Below, piece by piece: positions 26,508-34,524 of a stretch of DNA of 64,000 nt. The first letter of the stretch is position 1. Every line of letters starts with the position of its first letter. The stretch comes from Blautia parvula (GTDB taxonomy: Bacteria > Bacillota > Clostridia > Lachnospirales > Lachnospiraceae), in contig NZ_CP084061.1 of the NCBI RefSeq assembly GCF_020215665.1, positions 558,001 to 622,000 on the forward strand. Direction: 5' to 3'. The notes beneath the pieces were generated by a model. The model ran no database searches, was not told the origin of the DNA, and worked only from the letters and a program-made list of their open reading frames with translations. A program made the position numbers and the translations under genes.

Positions 26508-27335
26508 ATGGGAAACGTATGTGGAGTTTGTATGCATCACTGCCGGCTGGAAGAGGGACAGACAGGACGCTGCAGGGCAAGGCGGAATGTGAAGGGCAGA
26601 ATAGAATCTGTCAATTATGGAAGATGTACTGCGCTGGCGCTGGACCCTGTGGAGAAGAAACCGCTGCAGAGATTCTATCCCGGAAAAAAGGTCCTTTCTG
26701 TGGGCAGTTTCGGCTGTAACATGTCCTGTCCGTTTTGTCAGAATTTTGAGATTTCCATGGCCGGTGAACAGGAACTGGAATCTGTGCCCTTCAGCCCCAA
26801 GGAGCTGGCCAAGCAGGCAGAGGCGTTGAGAACGCGTGGAAATATAGGCATCGCTTTTACATATAATGAGCCTCTTGTGGGGTATGAATATGTGCGGGAT
26901 ACTGCCAGAGAAGTAAGAAAAAGAGGAATGAAGAATATCCTTGTCACCAACGGAGCATTTACAGAGGAGACAGAGGATGCTGTGCTGTCGTATATTGATG
27001 CCATGAATATAGATCTGAAGGGATTTACAGAATCGTATTACAAAAAATTGGGAGGGGACCTGGAAACCGTAAAAGCATTTATAGAAAAAGCCGTCAAAGT
27101 GTGTCATGTGGAACTTACCACACTGGTGGTGCCCGGAGAAAATGATTCTGTTTCTGAGATGCAGAATCTGGCCAAATGGACGGCATCCTTGAGCTGTGAG
27201 ATTCCGCTGCATGTGACCAGGTTCTTTCCACGATGGAAGATGCAGGACCGGGAGGCAGCCGATGTTAGGAAGGTATATCGGCTGGCAGAAGAGGCAGGAA
27301 AGTATCTGAAGTATGTGTATACAGGAAACTGCTGA
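26508..27335 (+). CDS. AmmeMemoRadiSam system radical SAM enzyme
   Basis: A 275-aa radical SAM protein. There is an N-terminal cysteine set (C5-X2-C8-X3-C12-X9-C22) typical of PflA-like homologues in this family. The radical SAM motif CNMSCPFC (CX3CX2C) is near residue 72. AFTYNEPLVGYEY and MNIDLKGFTESYYKKLGG follow. GGAGG precedes the ATG at 26508; an upstream in-frame GTG (26493) is less likely. It ends at YVYTGNC, where longer homologues continue with a cysteine-rich tail (GNVPG..YCPxCG), so this is a short form or has lost that tail. The reaction is unknown. Confidence 0.9.
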   Translation: MGNVCGVCMHHCRLEEGQTGRCRARRNVKGRIESVNYGRCTALALDPVEKKPLQRFYPGKKVLSVGSFGCNMSCPFCQNFEISMAGEQELESVPFSPKELAKQAEALRTRGNIGIAFTYNEPLVGYEYVRDTAREVRKRGMKNILVTNGAFTEETEDAVLSYIDAMNIDLKGFTESYYKKLGGDLETVKAFIEKAVKVCHVELTTLVVPGENDSVSEMQNLAKWTASLSCEIPLHVTRFFPRWKMQDREAADVRKVYRLAEEAGKYLKYVYTGNC

Positions 27336-27362
27336 TTGGGTGTCTTGGCGTGCGCAGGTTCA

Positions 27363-28118
27363 TCACTGGAATTCAGGCATGTGTTTACGGTACCATATGG
27401 GCAGCATATTGCGTTGGCAGCGAGGGTTTTTGCGCTGTTCAATGCCGATAGTCTGAAAGAAGGATTTCCAGAGGCCCACATAGGGGTCAAAGCGGTCTTT
27501 GGAAGCTTCCATGTAGGAGAGCTCTTCATGTGTCACGGGAGTCAAAAAGTAGTCGCTGTCAGCAGGATGTACGACGGAAAGCATCCGTGTCTTGTCTACG
27601 ATCATCCAGTGTTCTGAAGGCATACGGTCCTCAAAGTTGGGGGCAAGGAGTGTGAGGACATTACATTTGGGTTCAATGATGGAGAGCAGTACCTGGTTTT
27701 TCAGCCGGGAAAAGCGGACAAATTCCCGAAAGAGATGTGCTTCATTGGCTACCTTCCGGTCCAGCTCAAAGAGAGCGGATACGGCAGGATTACCGAACAT
27801 CCGGGGGGTTTTTTCTCCGCAGACAAAACCAAGGATCATGTAGCGGTAGATAATATCCAGTTTGTCAGGATGGTCGGACATGGCAGCCCGGTAGATGTCA
27901 TGATATGAATTTTCGGAAATTTTTTGCCTGACGGAGCGGATCACTTTTTGTACTTTCTCTTCGTCGGGGTCTACGTGGCGGTAGTCGCAGAAAAGTTCCG
28001 GGGACCAGATGGGTTCAATCTGGAGTTTTATGTTGTTGTGGCCCAGACGGGCGGACCAGGCGTCGTAAATGCAGGTCATCATGGATTCAAAGGTGTCTTG
28101 GCAGGTGAATATTACCAT
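27363..28118 (-). CDS. Probable DNA metabolism protein (TIGR03915-like), partner of radical SAM
   Basis: A 251-aa soluble protein resembling the TIGR03915/DUF4130 type: MVIFTCQDTFESMMTCIYDAW at the N-terminus, then IRSVRQKISENSYHDIYRAAMS and GNPAVSALFELDRKVANEAHLFREFVRF, and a C-terminal DRMPSEHWMIVDKTRMLSVVHP. The start at 28118 is preceded by AAAGGAG; the frame is open further upstream, but only through a large inverted repeat. This family is paired with the radical SAM protein encoded just upstream (28289-29860) and is fused to uracil-DNA glycosylase in some bacteria, which gave the DNA repair label. No catalytic residues are assigned. Confidence 0.85.
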   Translation of the reverse strand: MVIFTCQDTFESMMTCIYDAWSARLGHNNIKLQIEPIWSPELFCDYRHVDPDEEKVQKVIRSVRQKISENSYHDIYRAAMSDHPDKLDIIYRYMILGFVCGEKTPRMFGNPAVSALFELDRKVANEAHLFREFVRFSRLKNQVLLSIIEPKCNVLTLLAPNFEDRMPSEHWMIVDKTRMLSVVHPADSDYFLTPVTHEELSYMEASKDRFDPYVGLWKSFFQTIGIEQRKNPRCQRNMLPIWYRKHMPEFQ

Positions 28119-28149
28119 GTGGGGGGCTCCTTTCAAATGATATTGGGAC

Positions 28150-28238
28150 GGGAAACTCGCAGGGAAGAGGCCGGGCCGCTCCACTATACATCGCTCACCG
28201 CAGACACGGTGCCCCGGCCTCTTCCCTGCGAGTTTCCC
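28150..28238 (-). repeat. Perfect 26-bp inverted repeat with 37-nt loop
   Basis: Arm 28150-28175 is exactly complementary to 28213-28238; both are GC-rich and lie between the two genes of the radical SAM operon. The loop holds a smaller CACCG/CGGTG hairpin (28196-28211). There is no T-run after it, so it is not a standard terminator. In RNA it would be a very stable, RNase III-sized duplex. Confidence 0.85.
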
Positions 28239-28288
28239 TGGGTATTGGCGGTTGAACGGTGTGAAAAGAAAAAACAAAAAAGACTATA

Positions 28289-29860
28289 CTATAGCTGGCC
28301 GCTGAGGGTTTTTAGGGAATCCTCGGGGGCGGGGGTGGACAGGTGCAGGTCGTCGAAGAGGGAGAGCTGGCGGTAGGTTTGGGGATGATCCAGGGACCAG
28401 GTGGTTTTTTGGTCGGTGGAGGTGAGCTGGCGGGTGATGAAATCCTCTTCAATGGGGGTGCGGTACAGCATTTTGCCGCTGCAGGTGATAAAGTATTGGG
28501 CGCGTTTCAGGACGACGCCCAGTTTTTTTAGGGCCGGGAAATCCAGGCGGGTGGTCCGGCGGGCCTGGACGATCCGATAGGCGGATTTGTTGCCCAGGCC
28601 GGGGACTTTCAGCAGATCCTCGTAGGATGCGGTCTGAATCTCTATGGGGAACAGCCCCAGGTGGCGCAGAGCCCAGTCGCACTTGGGATCCAAAAGGATG
28701 TTGAAGTTCGGACGGCTGGGGTCCAGAAGGTCCTCTGCGTGGAAGCCGTAAAAGCGCAGAAGCCAGTCCGCCTGGTACAGACGATGCTCTCTTAAAAGGG
28801 GAGGGGCCGTGTCCAGGGAGGGAAGGGCGGAGTCCTCGTTCAGAGGGACATAGGCGGAGAAAAAGACGCGCTTTAAGTCAAACTGCTGGTACAGGGACTG
28901 TGTTACCTGTAAAAGCTGGTAGTCGTTTTCCGGGGTGGCACCGATGATCATCTGTGTGCTCTGGCCTGCGGGGACAAAAGAACGGTTTTGGGCAGCAGGC
29001 AGAGAAGGTGTGTTTTGGCGGAAATAAAAGGACGGACTTCCGGCATCCGATGAGGGTGCAGGATGGGCCGGGGAGGCAGAAGGGCCTGTCCCGGCAGGGG
29101 TCTGAGGGCCGTTCAGAGCTTTGCTGCCGGAAGAGCCTGTGATGGTGTCCTGTTTTTCTTTTTTGTCTTTGAAGATGGAGTTGGAGAGGTAGCGGTTGGC
29201 ACTGCTGCGCTCCATCTGGGCAGACTTGCCTATGGAGAGGCGGTAGTCTGTGATGCCGTGCTGTATTTGTTTTATGGGCTTTAAGATATTCTCATGACTT
29301 TTGCCGGGTGCCAGGGCATGAAGGGACTCTCTGGTGGGAAGTTCCATATTGACGCTCATGCGGTCAGCCAAATAGCCAATCTGCTCAATGATCTCAGGAG
29401 CGGCTCCGGGGACGGCTTTGGCATGAATATAGCCGCGGAAATGGTATTTGGTGCGCAGCAGATAAAGGCTTCGATACATAAGTTCCATGGTATAGGTCGG
29501 TGTTTTTACGACGCCGGAGCTTAAAAAGAGACCTTCTATATAGTTTCTTTTATAAAATTCTACGGTAAGGCTGCAGATCTCATCCGGGGTGAAAGTGGTG
29601 CGCACTTTGTCGTTGGAACGGCGGTTCAGACAGTATTTGCAGTCATAGATGCACTCATTGGATAATAGAATTTTTAACAGGGAGATACAGCGTCCGTCAG
29701 AGGCAAAGCTGTGGCAGATGCCTGCAGCTACGGAATTGCCCAGACTGCCCTTCTCACCGCGGCGGTCAGAGCCGCTGGAGGTACAGGCCACATCGTACTT
29801 GGCCGCATCAGATAAAATCTTTAGTTTTTCTTCCAGGGTAAGGGATGATGATAAGTACAT
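28289..29860 (-). CDS. Putative DNA modification/repair radical SAM protein (TIGR03916-like)
   Basis: A 523-aa radical SAM protein. The radical SAM motif is CIYDCKYC (CX3CX2C) near residue 74, with GLFLSSGV and AKAVPGAAPEIIEQIGYLADRMSVNMELPT following. A C-terminal helix-hairpin-helix-like segment (DLLKVPGLGNKSAYRIVQARR) suggests DNA contact. About 80 residues of low complexity (Ser/Pro/Ala/Gly-rich, roughly 225-305) interrupt the barrel region, making it longer than typical relatives of ~420 aa. ATG 29860 is chosen; a TTG at 29869 is too close to the GGAAGGA RBS. Its promoter is flanked by LexA-type boxes. The reaction is unknown. Confidence 0.88.
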   Translation of the reverse strand: MYLSSSLTLEEKLKILSDAAKYDVACTSSGSDRRGEKGSLGNSVAAGICHSFASDGRCISLLKILLSNECIYDCKYCLNRRSNDKVRTTFTPDEICSLTVEFYKRNYIEGLFLSSGVVKTPTYTMELMYRSLYLLRTKYHFRGYIHAKAVPGAAPEIIEQIGYLADRMSVNMELPTRESLHALAPGKSHENILKPIKQIQHGITDYRLSIGKSAQMERSSANRYLSNSIFKDKKEKQDTITGSSGSKALNGPQTPAGTGPSASPAHPAPSSDAGSPSFYFRQNTPSLPAAQNRSFVPAGQSTQMIIGATPENDYQLLQVTQSLYQQFDLKRVFFSAYVPLNEDSALPSLDTAPPLLREHRLYQADWLLRFYGFHAEDLLDPSRPNFNILLDPKCDWALRHLGLFPIEIQTASYEDLLKVPGLGNKSAYRIVQARRTTRLDFPALKKLGVVLKRAQYFITCSGKMLYRTPIEEDFITRQLTSTDQKTTWSLDHPQTYRQLSLFDDLHLSTPAPEDSLKTLSGQL

Positions 29861-29877
29861 ATTGCTCAAATCCTTCC

Positions 29878-29937
29878 GAATGTATGTTCTGCTTACAGAA
29901 TAGCACAGGGAAGAAAAAGTGTCAAGAACAAATGTTC
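29878..29937 (-). promoter_or_regulatory. SOS-type promoter of the radical SAM operon with two LexA boxes
   Basis: On the - strand, TTGACA (29920-29925), a 17-nt spacer and TATTCT (29897-29902). Box 1, GAACAAATGTTC (29926-29937), abuts the -35 and fits the Gram-positive LexA core GAAC-N4-GTTC exactly. Box 2, at 29878-29889 (GAATGTATGTTC read on +), lies just downstream of the -10 with one mismatch. The two operators bracket the promoter. Confidence 0.8.
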
Positions 29938-29965
29938 GGTTCTATGGCATTTTATGAAAGAAAAG

Positions 29966-29994
29966 GAATATCTGAAGGGCCGGAAGCATATAAT
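29966..29994 (+). promoter_or_regulatory. Sigma-E-like sporulation promoter of spoIVA
   Basis: GAATATC (29966-29972), 14 nt, then CATATAAT (29987-29994), 28 nt before the spoIVA ATG. It resembles the mother-cell sigma-E consensus (ATA-type -35, CATACAAT -10), and spoIVA is a sigma-E target in Bacillus. Confidence 0.6.
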
Positions 29995-30021
29995 TTAGCA
30001 GTACGATAAGGGGGTATTTTC

Positions 30022-31491
30022 ATGGATACATATAACATTTATAAAGACATACAAGCCCGCACCAGAGGAGAAATTTACATAGGGGTAGTGGGACCGGTGC
30101 GGACGGGAAAATCCACATTTGTCCGCCGTTTTATGGAGCTGGCAGCACTGCCTAACATGGAAGAGACAGCACAGAAAGAGGTGAGAGACCAGCTCCCTTT
30201 AAGCGGTTCCGGAAAATTGATCACCACCGTGGAGCCAAAATTTATTCCGAAAGAAGCCGCTAAGATAAAAATCGGTGATGATGTGACCGCGAAGATCCGT
30301 CTCATCGACTGTGTAGGGTATATGGTGCCGGATGCAGCGGGCAATATGGAGGACGGCAAGGAGCGTATGGTCAAGACTCCCTGGTTCGGATATGAAATAC
30401 CTTTCCATCAGGCAGCGGAGACAGGCACAAAGAAAGTGATCGAGGAACATTCCAATATCGGTCTTGTTATCACATGTGACGGTTCTTTTGGAGAGATCCC
30501 CAGGAATAATTACATAGAGAGTGAGGAGAAAACCGTTGCGGAGCTGAAAAAAGCGGGAAAACCGTTTTTGATCCTGGTAAATTCCCAGAAGCCCTACAAG
30601 GAGGAGACACTTGCTCTGTGTGAGGAGCTGAAACAGAAGTATCAGGCAGGTGTTCTGAGCGTGAACTGTGAGCAGCTCCGCAGGGATGATGTGACCAGGA
30701 TCATGGAAAAAGTATTGTATGAGTTCCCAATCGTACAGATGGAATTTTTCATACCGAAATGGGTGGAAATCCTTCCTACAGACCATTATCTGAAAGCAGA
30801 GCTGCTTAGCTGTATCCGGGAACTCATGGGAAAAATGAAATACGTGAAAGATGCCACCAGGGATAAAATGGTTCTGAAATCTCAGTATGTGCGAAATCTG
30901 GTACCGGAGGCCCTGGATCTTTCCACCGGCAGGGTGAGGATACGGGTGGACATGGATGAGAACTGGTACTATGCTGTCTTAAGTGAGATGACAGGGGTAT
31001 CCATTTCCGACGAGTATGAGCTGATCCATACCATGCAGGAACTGGCTAAAATGAAGGAAGAATACGTGAAGGTGCGGGAAGCCATCTCCTCTGTGAGAGG
31101 AAAGGGCTACGGTGTAGTGACACCGGATAAATCGGAAATTAAGCTGGAAGAGCCCATGGTCATTAAACAGGGCAGCAAATACGGCGTGAAAATTAAATCC
31201 GTCAGTCCGTCCATCCATATGATACGGGCCAATATTGAGACAGAAATTGCTCCCATCGTGGGAAGCGAGGAACAGGCAAAAGACCTGATCGAATATATCA
31301 AGACCAGCGATGAGAGACAGGAGAGTATCTGGCAGACAAATATTTTCGGCAAGTCCATCGGACAGTTAGTTGAGGACGGCATTCACACAAAACTGGTCCA
31401 GATCAGCGATGAGAGCCAGGTAAAACTTCAGGATACCATGCAGAAAATTGTCAATGACAGCAAAGGCGGACTTGTCTGCATCATCATCTGA
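30022..31491 (+). CDS. spoIVA: Stage IV sporulation protein A
   Basis: A 489-aa SpoIVA, the ATPase that polymerises on the forespore surface to form the base of the spore coat. Walker A GPVRTGKST is at residues 24-32, with VEPKFIPKEA, RLIDCVGYMVPDA (Walker B region) and VTCDGSFGEIPR following. The C-terminal end GGLVCIII is conserved, being the part that meets SpoVM and the membrane. Full length for the family (~492). GGGGG-rich RBS (AAGGGGG) 9 nt upstream. It marks the organism as an endospore former. Confidence 0.95.
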   Translation: MDTYNIYKDIQARTRGEIYIGVVGPVRTGKSTFVRRFMELAALPNMEETAQKEVRDQLPLSGSGKLITTVEPKFIPKEAAKIKIGDDVTAKIRLIDCVGYMVPDAAGNMEDGKERMVKTPWFGYEIPFHQAAETGTKKVIEEHSNIGLVITCDGSFGEIPRNNYIESEEKTVAELKKAGKPFLILVNSQKPYKEETLALCEELKQKYQAGVLSVNCEQLRRDDVTRIMEKVLYEFPIVQMEFFIPKWVEILPTDHYLKAELLSCIRELMGKMKYVKDATRDKMVLKSQYVRNLVPEALDLSTGRVRIRVDMDENWYYAVLSEMTGVSISDEYELIHTMQELAKMKEEYVKVREAISSVRGKGYGVVTPDKSEIKLEEPMVIKQGSKYGVKIKSVSPSIHMIRANIETEIAPIVGSEEQAKDLIEYIKTSDERQESIWQTNIFGKSIGQLVEDGIHTKLVQISDESQVKLQDTMQKIVNDSKGGLVCIII

Positions 31492-31509
31492 CGGAAGTGC
31501 GCTTTTACA

Positions 31510-31538
31510 TTGACTTTTCCCGGGGAAAATTATATAAT
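31510..31538 (+). promoter_or_regulatory. Promoter of the corrinoid biosynthesis operon
   Basis: TTGACT (31510-31515), a 17-nt spacer, TATAAT (31533-31538). The spacer itself contains a near-palindrome TTTTCCCGGGGAAAA (31515-31529), which could be an additional operator. Transcription would start near 31545, just before the riboswitch. Confidence 0.8.
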
Positions 31539-31544
31539 TACAAC

Positions 31545-31690
31545 AGTGATTATATGACCCGGAAACGTTACGGAAGCAGGTGGAATTCCTGTGCAAGTCC
31601 GTTACTGTAAAGCCAGATACGTGCGGTGCCGGAGAGGGGGACGTCTGCGGCAACCGGACAGTTCAAAACAACAGGATAAGTGTGTGTTTT
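31545..31690 (+). promoter_or_regulatory. Cobalamin riboswitch (cbiD operon)
   Basis: The B12-box core is clear: GGAAGCAGGTGGAATTCC, GCAAGTCCGTTACTGTAAAGCCAGATAC. It matches the aptamer pattern of GGTG-AA, then a purine-CCG-ACTGT block and AGCCAGATAC. It lies between a strong promoter and a terminator upstream of cbiD. The exact 5' and 3' limits are estimated. Confidence 0.85.
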
Positions 31691-31721
31691 TTATTCTGCT
31701 GTTACCCATAAGAAAAAGAAT

Positions 31722-31750
31722 CCGTTGTCAGTTTTCTGGCAGCGGTTTTT
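31722..31750 (+). terminator. Riboswitch-controlled terminator before cbiD
   Basis: CCGTTGTCAG (31722-31731) pairs with CTGGCAGCGG (31736-31745; two G-U pairs) and is followed by TTTTT. A segment upstream (AACAGGATAA ~31666 with TTATTCTGCTGTT ~31691) can form an alternative stem. A further hairpin GAAAACC../GGGTTTTC lies at ~31764-31785. Confidence 0.75.
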
Positions 31751-31840
31751 CATTTATGAAAATAGAAAACCGCAGAGCGGGTTTTCTGAGATTTTAGCAA
31801 AAGATGCGGCTGATACCGGCCGATTCGGAGAAATGAACAT

Positions 31841-32998
31841 ATGACACATAAGACTGGTCTGGAAGACTATTACATTATCAGGAATAACAGGAAGATGCGT
31901 TTCGGTTACACCACCGGAACCTGTGCGGCTGCAGCTTCCGAAGCGGCTGCCCGGATGCTTTTGTCAGGAGAGGAGATCCGGGACATCTCCTTTATGACAC
32001 CAAAAGGAATACTGCTGAATCTGGAGATTCTGCATATCGAAAAGGGGGAGGATTTTGTGTCCTGCGCTGTGCGCAAGGACGCGGGAGATGACCCGGATAT
32101 GACAGACGGTCTGGAGATCTTTTCCCGGGTAAAGAAAACCGGTGAATCTAAAATAGTTCTGGACGGCGGCCCCGGCGTGGGACGCGTGACAAAGAAAGGT
32201 CTGGAACAGCCGGTGGGCAGTGCGGCAATCAACAAAGTACCCCGCAGTATGATTCTGAAAGCAGCGGAGGACATCTGTTCGGAATATGATCATGAGGGTG
32301 GTCTGGAAATCATTATAAGCGTTCCTAACGGGGAGGAGGCGGCGAAGAAGACCTTTAACCCAAGGCTGGGTATTCAGGGAGGTATTTCTATTCTGGGAAC
32401 CTCCGGAATTGTGGAGCCCATGAGTGAGAGCGCGCTCATAAAAACCATAGAAGTGGAAATGCGGCAGCGTGTGGAAAACGGCAGCCGTTTTCTGCTGGTG
32501 ACCCCCGGCAATTACGGCTCCGCATATCTGAAGGAGCATATGGACCTTCCCCTTGAGGGGGCCATGAAATGCAGCAACTACGTGGGTGAGACAATCGACA
32601 TGGCAGTTTCCATGGGTGTGGAAGGCATTCTTTTTGTATCCCATATCGGAAAATTTGTAAAAGTGGCGGCAGGGATCATGAACACCCATTCCCGCTGTGC
32701 AGACGCCAGGGCTGAAGTACTGGCTGCCAATGCCATGCGCGCGGGAATATCCGCAGAGACGGCACTGGATATTCTGAACACCGTCACCACAGATGAAGCG
32801 CTGGTGCTGATTCAGAGAGAGGGAAAGCTGAAGGAGACCATGAAAGAGGTGACAGACAGGATTTCCTATTATCTGCATCACCGCGCTTATGACAGGATGA
32901 AGATGGGTGCCGTTATTTTTTCAAACGAATTCGGCTATCTCGGAGAGACAGAAAAAGCCGGGGAGCTGATGAGGCTGATAAAAGAAGAACAGCGGTAA
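31841..32998 (+). CDS. cbiD: Cobalt-precorrin-5B C1-methyltransferase
   Basis: A 385-aa CbiD of the anaerobic corrinoid pathway, which methylates C1 during ring contraction. Family motifs: RFGYTTGTCAAAASEAA near the N-terminus, DAGDDPDMTDG, GGPGVGRVTKKGL, NPRLGIQGGISILGTSGIVEPMSE and TPGNYGSAYL. First gene after the cobalamin riboswitch. GGAG precedes the ATG at 31841 by 10 nt. Length is usual for the family. Confidence 0.94.
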   Translation: MTHKTGLEDYYIIRNNRKMRFGYTTGTCAAAASEAAARMLLSGEEIRDISFMTPKGILLNLEILHIEKGEDFVSCAVRKDAGDDPDMTDGLEIFSRVKKTGESKIVLDGGPGVGRVTKKGLEQPVGSAAINKVPRSMILKAAEDICSEYDHEGGLEIIISVPNGEEAAKKTFNPRLGIQGGISILGTSGIVEPMSESALIKTIEVEMRQRVENGSRFLLVTPGNYGSAYLKEHMDLPLEGAMKCSNYVGETIDMAVSMGVEGILFVSHIGKFVKVAAGIMNTHSRCADARAEVLAANAMRAGISAETALDILNTVTTDEALVLIQREGKLKETMKEVTDRISYYLHHRAYDRMKMGAVIFSNEFGYLGETEKAGELMRLIKEEQR

Positions 32999-33061
32999 CC
33001 GTTCAGCCTTCCGCTGTCACAAAGAAAATACGATATCAAAAGATAAAGGAGAAGGAAACAG

Positions 33062-33763
33062 ATGAAAGGTAAATTGTTTGGATTAGGAGTGGGGCCGGGA
33101 GACCCGGAACTGCTTACACTCAAGGCGCTCCGCCTGATCAGGGAAAGCGAGGTCATCGCCGTACCCGGAAATAATGTTAAGGAGAGTGTGGCTTATAAAA
33201 TTGTAAAAGGTGCCTATGACGGCCTGGATGAAAAAGAACTCATTCCAGTTGCCATGCCCATGACAAAGGACAAAAAGGTATTGGAGGCCAATCACGACAA
33301 GGCGGCAGACGATGTGGAAGCCCGGCTGAAAGAGGGGAAAAATGTGGCGTTTCTCACACTGGGGGACCCCACTGTGTACTCCACTTATCTCTATGTACAT
33401 AAAAGGATCGTGGAGCGCGGATATGAGGCTGAGATCGTAAGCGGCATTACCTCCTTCTGCGCAGTGGCGGCCAGACTGAATATGGGACTTGTGGAGATGG
33501 CAGAGCCTCTTCATGTGATTCCGGCTACCTATAATGCGGATACCATGGATGACATTCTGAAGCTTCCGGGCACCAAAGTGCTGATGAAGACAGGTAAAAA
33601 ACTGAAACAGGTGCGTGAGAGCATACTGGAAAGCGGACAGGCAGCAGTTATGATCGAGGACTGCGGTATGCCCACAGAAAAAATATATGAGTGCGCAGAG
33701 GACATACCGGAACAGTCCGGATATTATTCCCTGATTATTGCAAAAGAGAAGGAGACATTATGA
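33062..33763 (+). CDS. cbiL: Cobalt-factor II / precorrin-2 C20-methyltransferase
   Basis: A 233-aa SAM-dependent tetrapyrrole methylase: LFGLGVGPGDPELLTLKALRLI at the start, then ANHDKAADDVEARLKEGKNVAFLTLGDPTVYSTY, VSGITSFCAVAARL and PLHVIPAT. It adds the C20 methyl to cobalt-sirohydrochlorin in the cobalt-early route. RBS AAAGGAGAAGG. It overlaps cbiF by ATGA, so the two are translationally coupled. Confidence 0.93.
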   Translation: MKGKLFGLGVGPGDPELLTLKALRLIRESEVIAVPGNNVKESVAYKIVKGAYDGLDEKELIPVAMPMTKDKKVLEANHDKAADDVEARLKEGKNVAFLTLGDPTVYSTYLYVHKRIVERGYEAEIVSGITSFCAVAARLNMGLVEMAEPLHVIPATYNADTMDDILKLPGTKVLMKTGKKLKQVRESILESGQAAVMIEDCGMPTEKIYECAEDIPEQSGYYSLIIAKEKETL

Positions 33764-34524
33764 TACATTTTGTAGGAGCGGGGAGCGGTGCCCCTGATTT
33801 GATCACCCTGAGAGGAAAGAAATTTCTGGAGGAAGCAGATATCATCATTTATGCAGGTTCCCTGGTGAATCCGCAGCTTCTGGAGTACGCAAAGGAAGGC
33901 TGTGAGATTTTCAACAGTGCCAGGATGACACTGGAGGAGGTTCTGGATGTTATGCGCAGGGCCGAGGAGGAGAATAAAGTGACGGTGCGCCTTCATACAG
34001 GTGACCCCTGTCTGTACGGTGCCATCCGGGAGCAGATGGATGTGCTGGATAAGGAGAACATTGCCTATGATTACTGTCCGGGCGTAAGTTCCTTCTGCGG
34101 AGCAGCTGCAGCTCTGGATCTGGAATATACGCTGCCAAATGTGTCCCAGAGTGTGATCATCACAAGAATGGCAGGCAGAACGCCGGTGCCGGAAAAGGAG
34201 AGTATTGAGTCTTTTGCGGCGCACCATGCCACCATGGTGGTGTTTTTGAGCACAGGCCTTCTGGAAGAGCTTTCCAGGCGGCTGATCGAGGGCGGTTATA
34301 CCGCGGATACACCGGCAGCAATCGTGTACAAGGCCACCTGGGAGGATGAGAAATCCTTTGTCTGCACAGTGGGAACTCTGGCGGAGACAGCCAGGGAGAA
34401 CCAGATCACCAAGACAGCACTTATGATCATCGGCGATGTGGTGGCGCATAACGGATATGACCGTTCAAAATTATATGATCCCGGTTTTACAACAGAATTC
34501 AGAAAGGGTACGGATTCCATATGA
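33760..34524 (+). CDS. cbiF: Cobalt-precorrin-4 / precorrin-4 C11-methyltransferase
   Basis: A 254-aa tetrapyrrole methylase: MIHFVGAGSGAPDLITLRG, YAGSLVNPQLL, RLHTGDPCLYGAIREQMDVL, PGVSSFCGAAAAL and SVIITRMAGRTPVPEKE, all typical of CobM/CbiF. The ATG at 33760 overlaps the cbiL stop and follows GGAGA. An in-frame ATG at 33691 lies inside cbiL and lacks support. Confidence 0.94.
   Translation: MIHFVGAGSGAPDLITLRGKKFLEEADIIIYAGSLVNPQLLEYAKEGCEIFNSARMTLEEVLDVMRRAEEENKVTVRLHTGDPCLYGAIREQMDVLDKENIAYDYCPGVSSFCGAAAALDLEYTLPNVSQSVIITRMAGRTPVPEKESIESFAAHHATMVVFLSTGLLEELSRRLIEGGYTADTPAAIVYKATWEDEKSFVCTVGTLAETARENQITKTALMIIGDVVAHNGYDRSKLYDPGFTTEFRKGTDSI

Noticed and set aside
28119-28277. An N-terminal extension of the TIGR03915-like protein
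   Set aside because: The extra codons read through the 26-bp inverted repeat; the ATG at 28118 has a good RBS and the usual family start.
31591-31797. A small + strand frame upstream of cbiD
   Set aside because: It lies across the cobalamin riboswitch and its terminator and resembles no protein.
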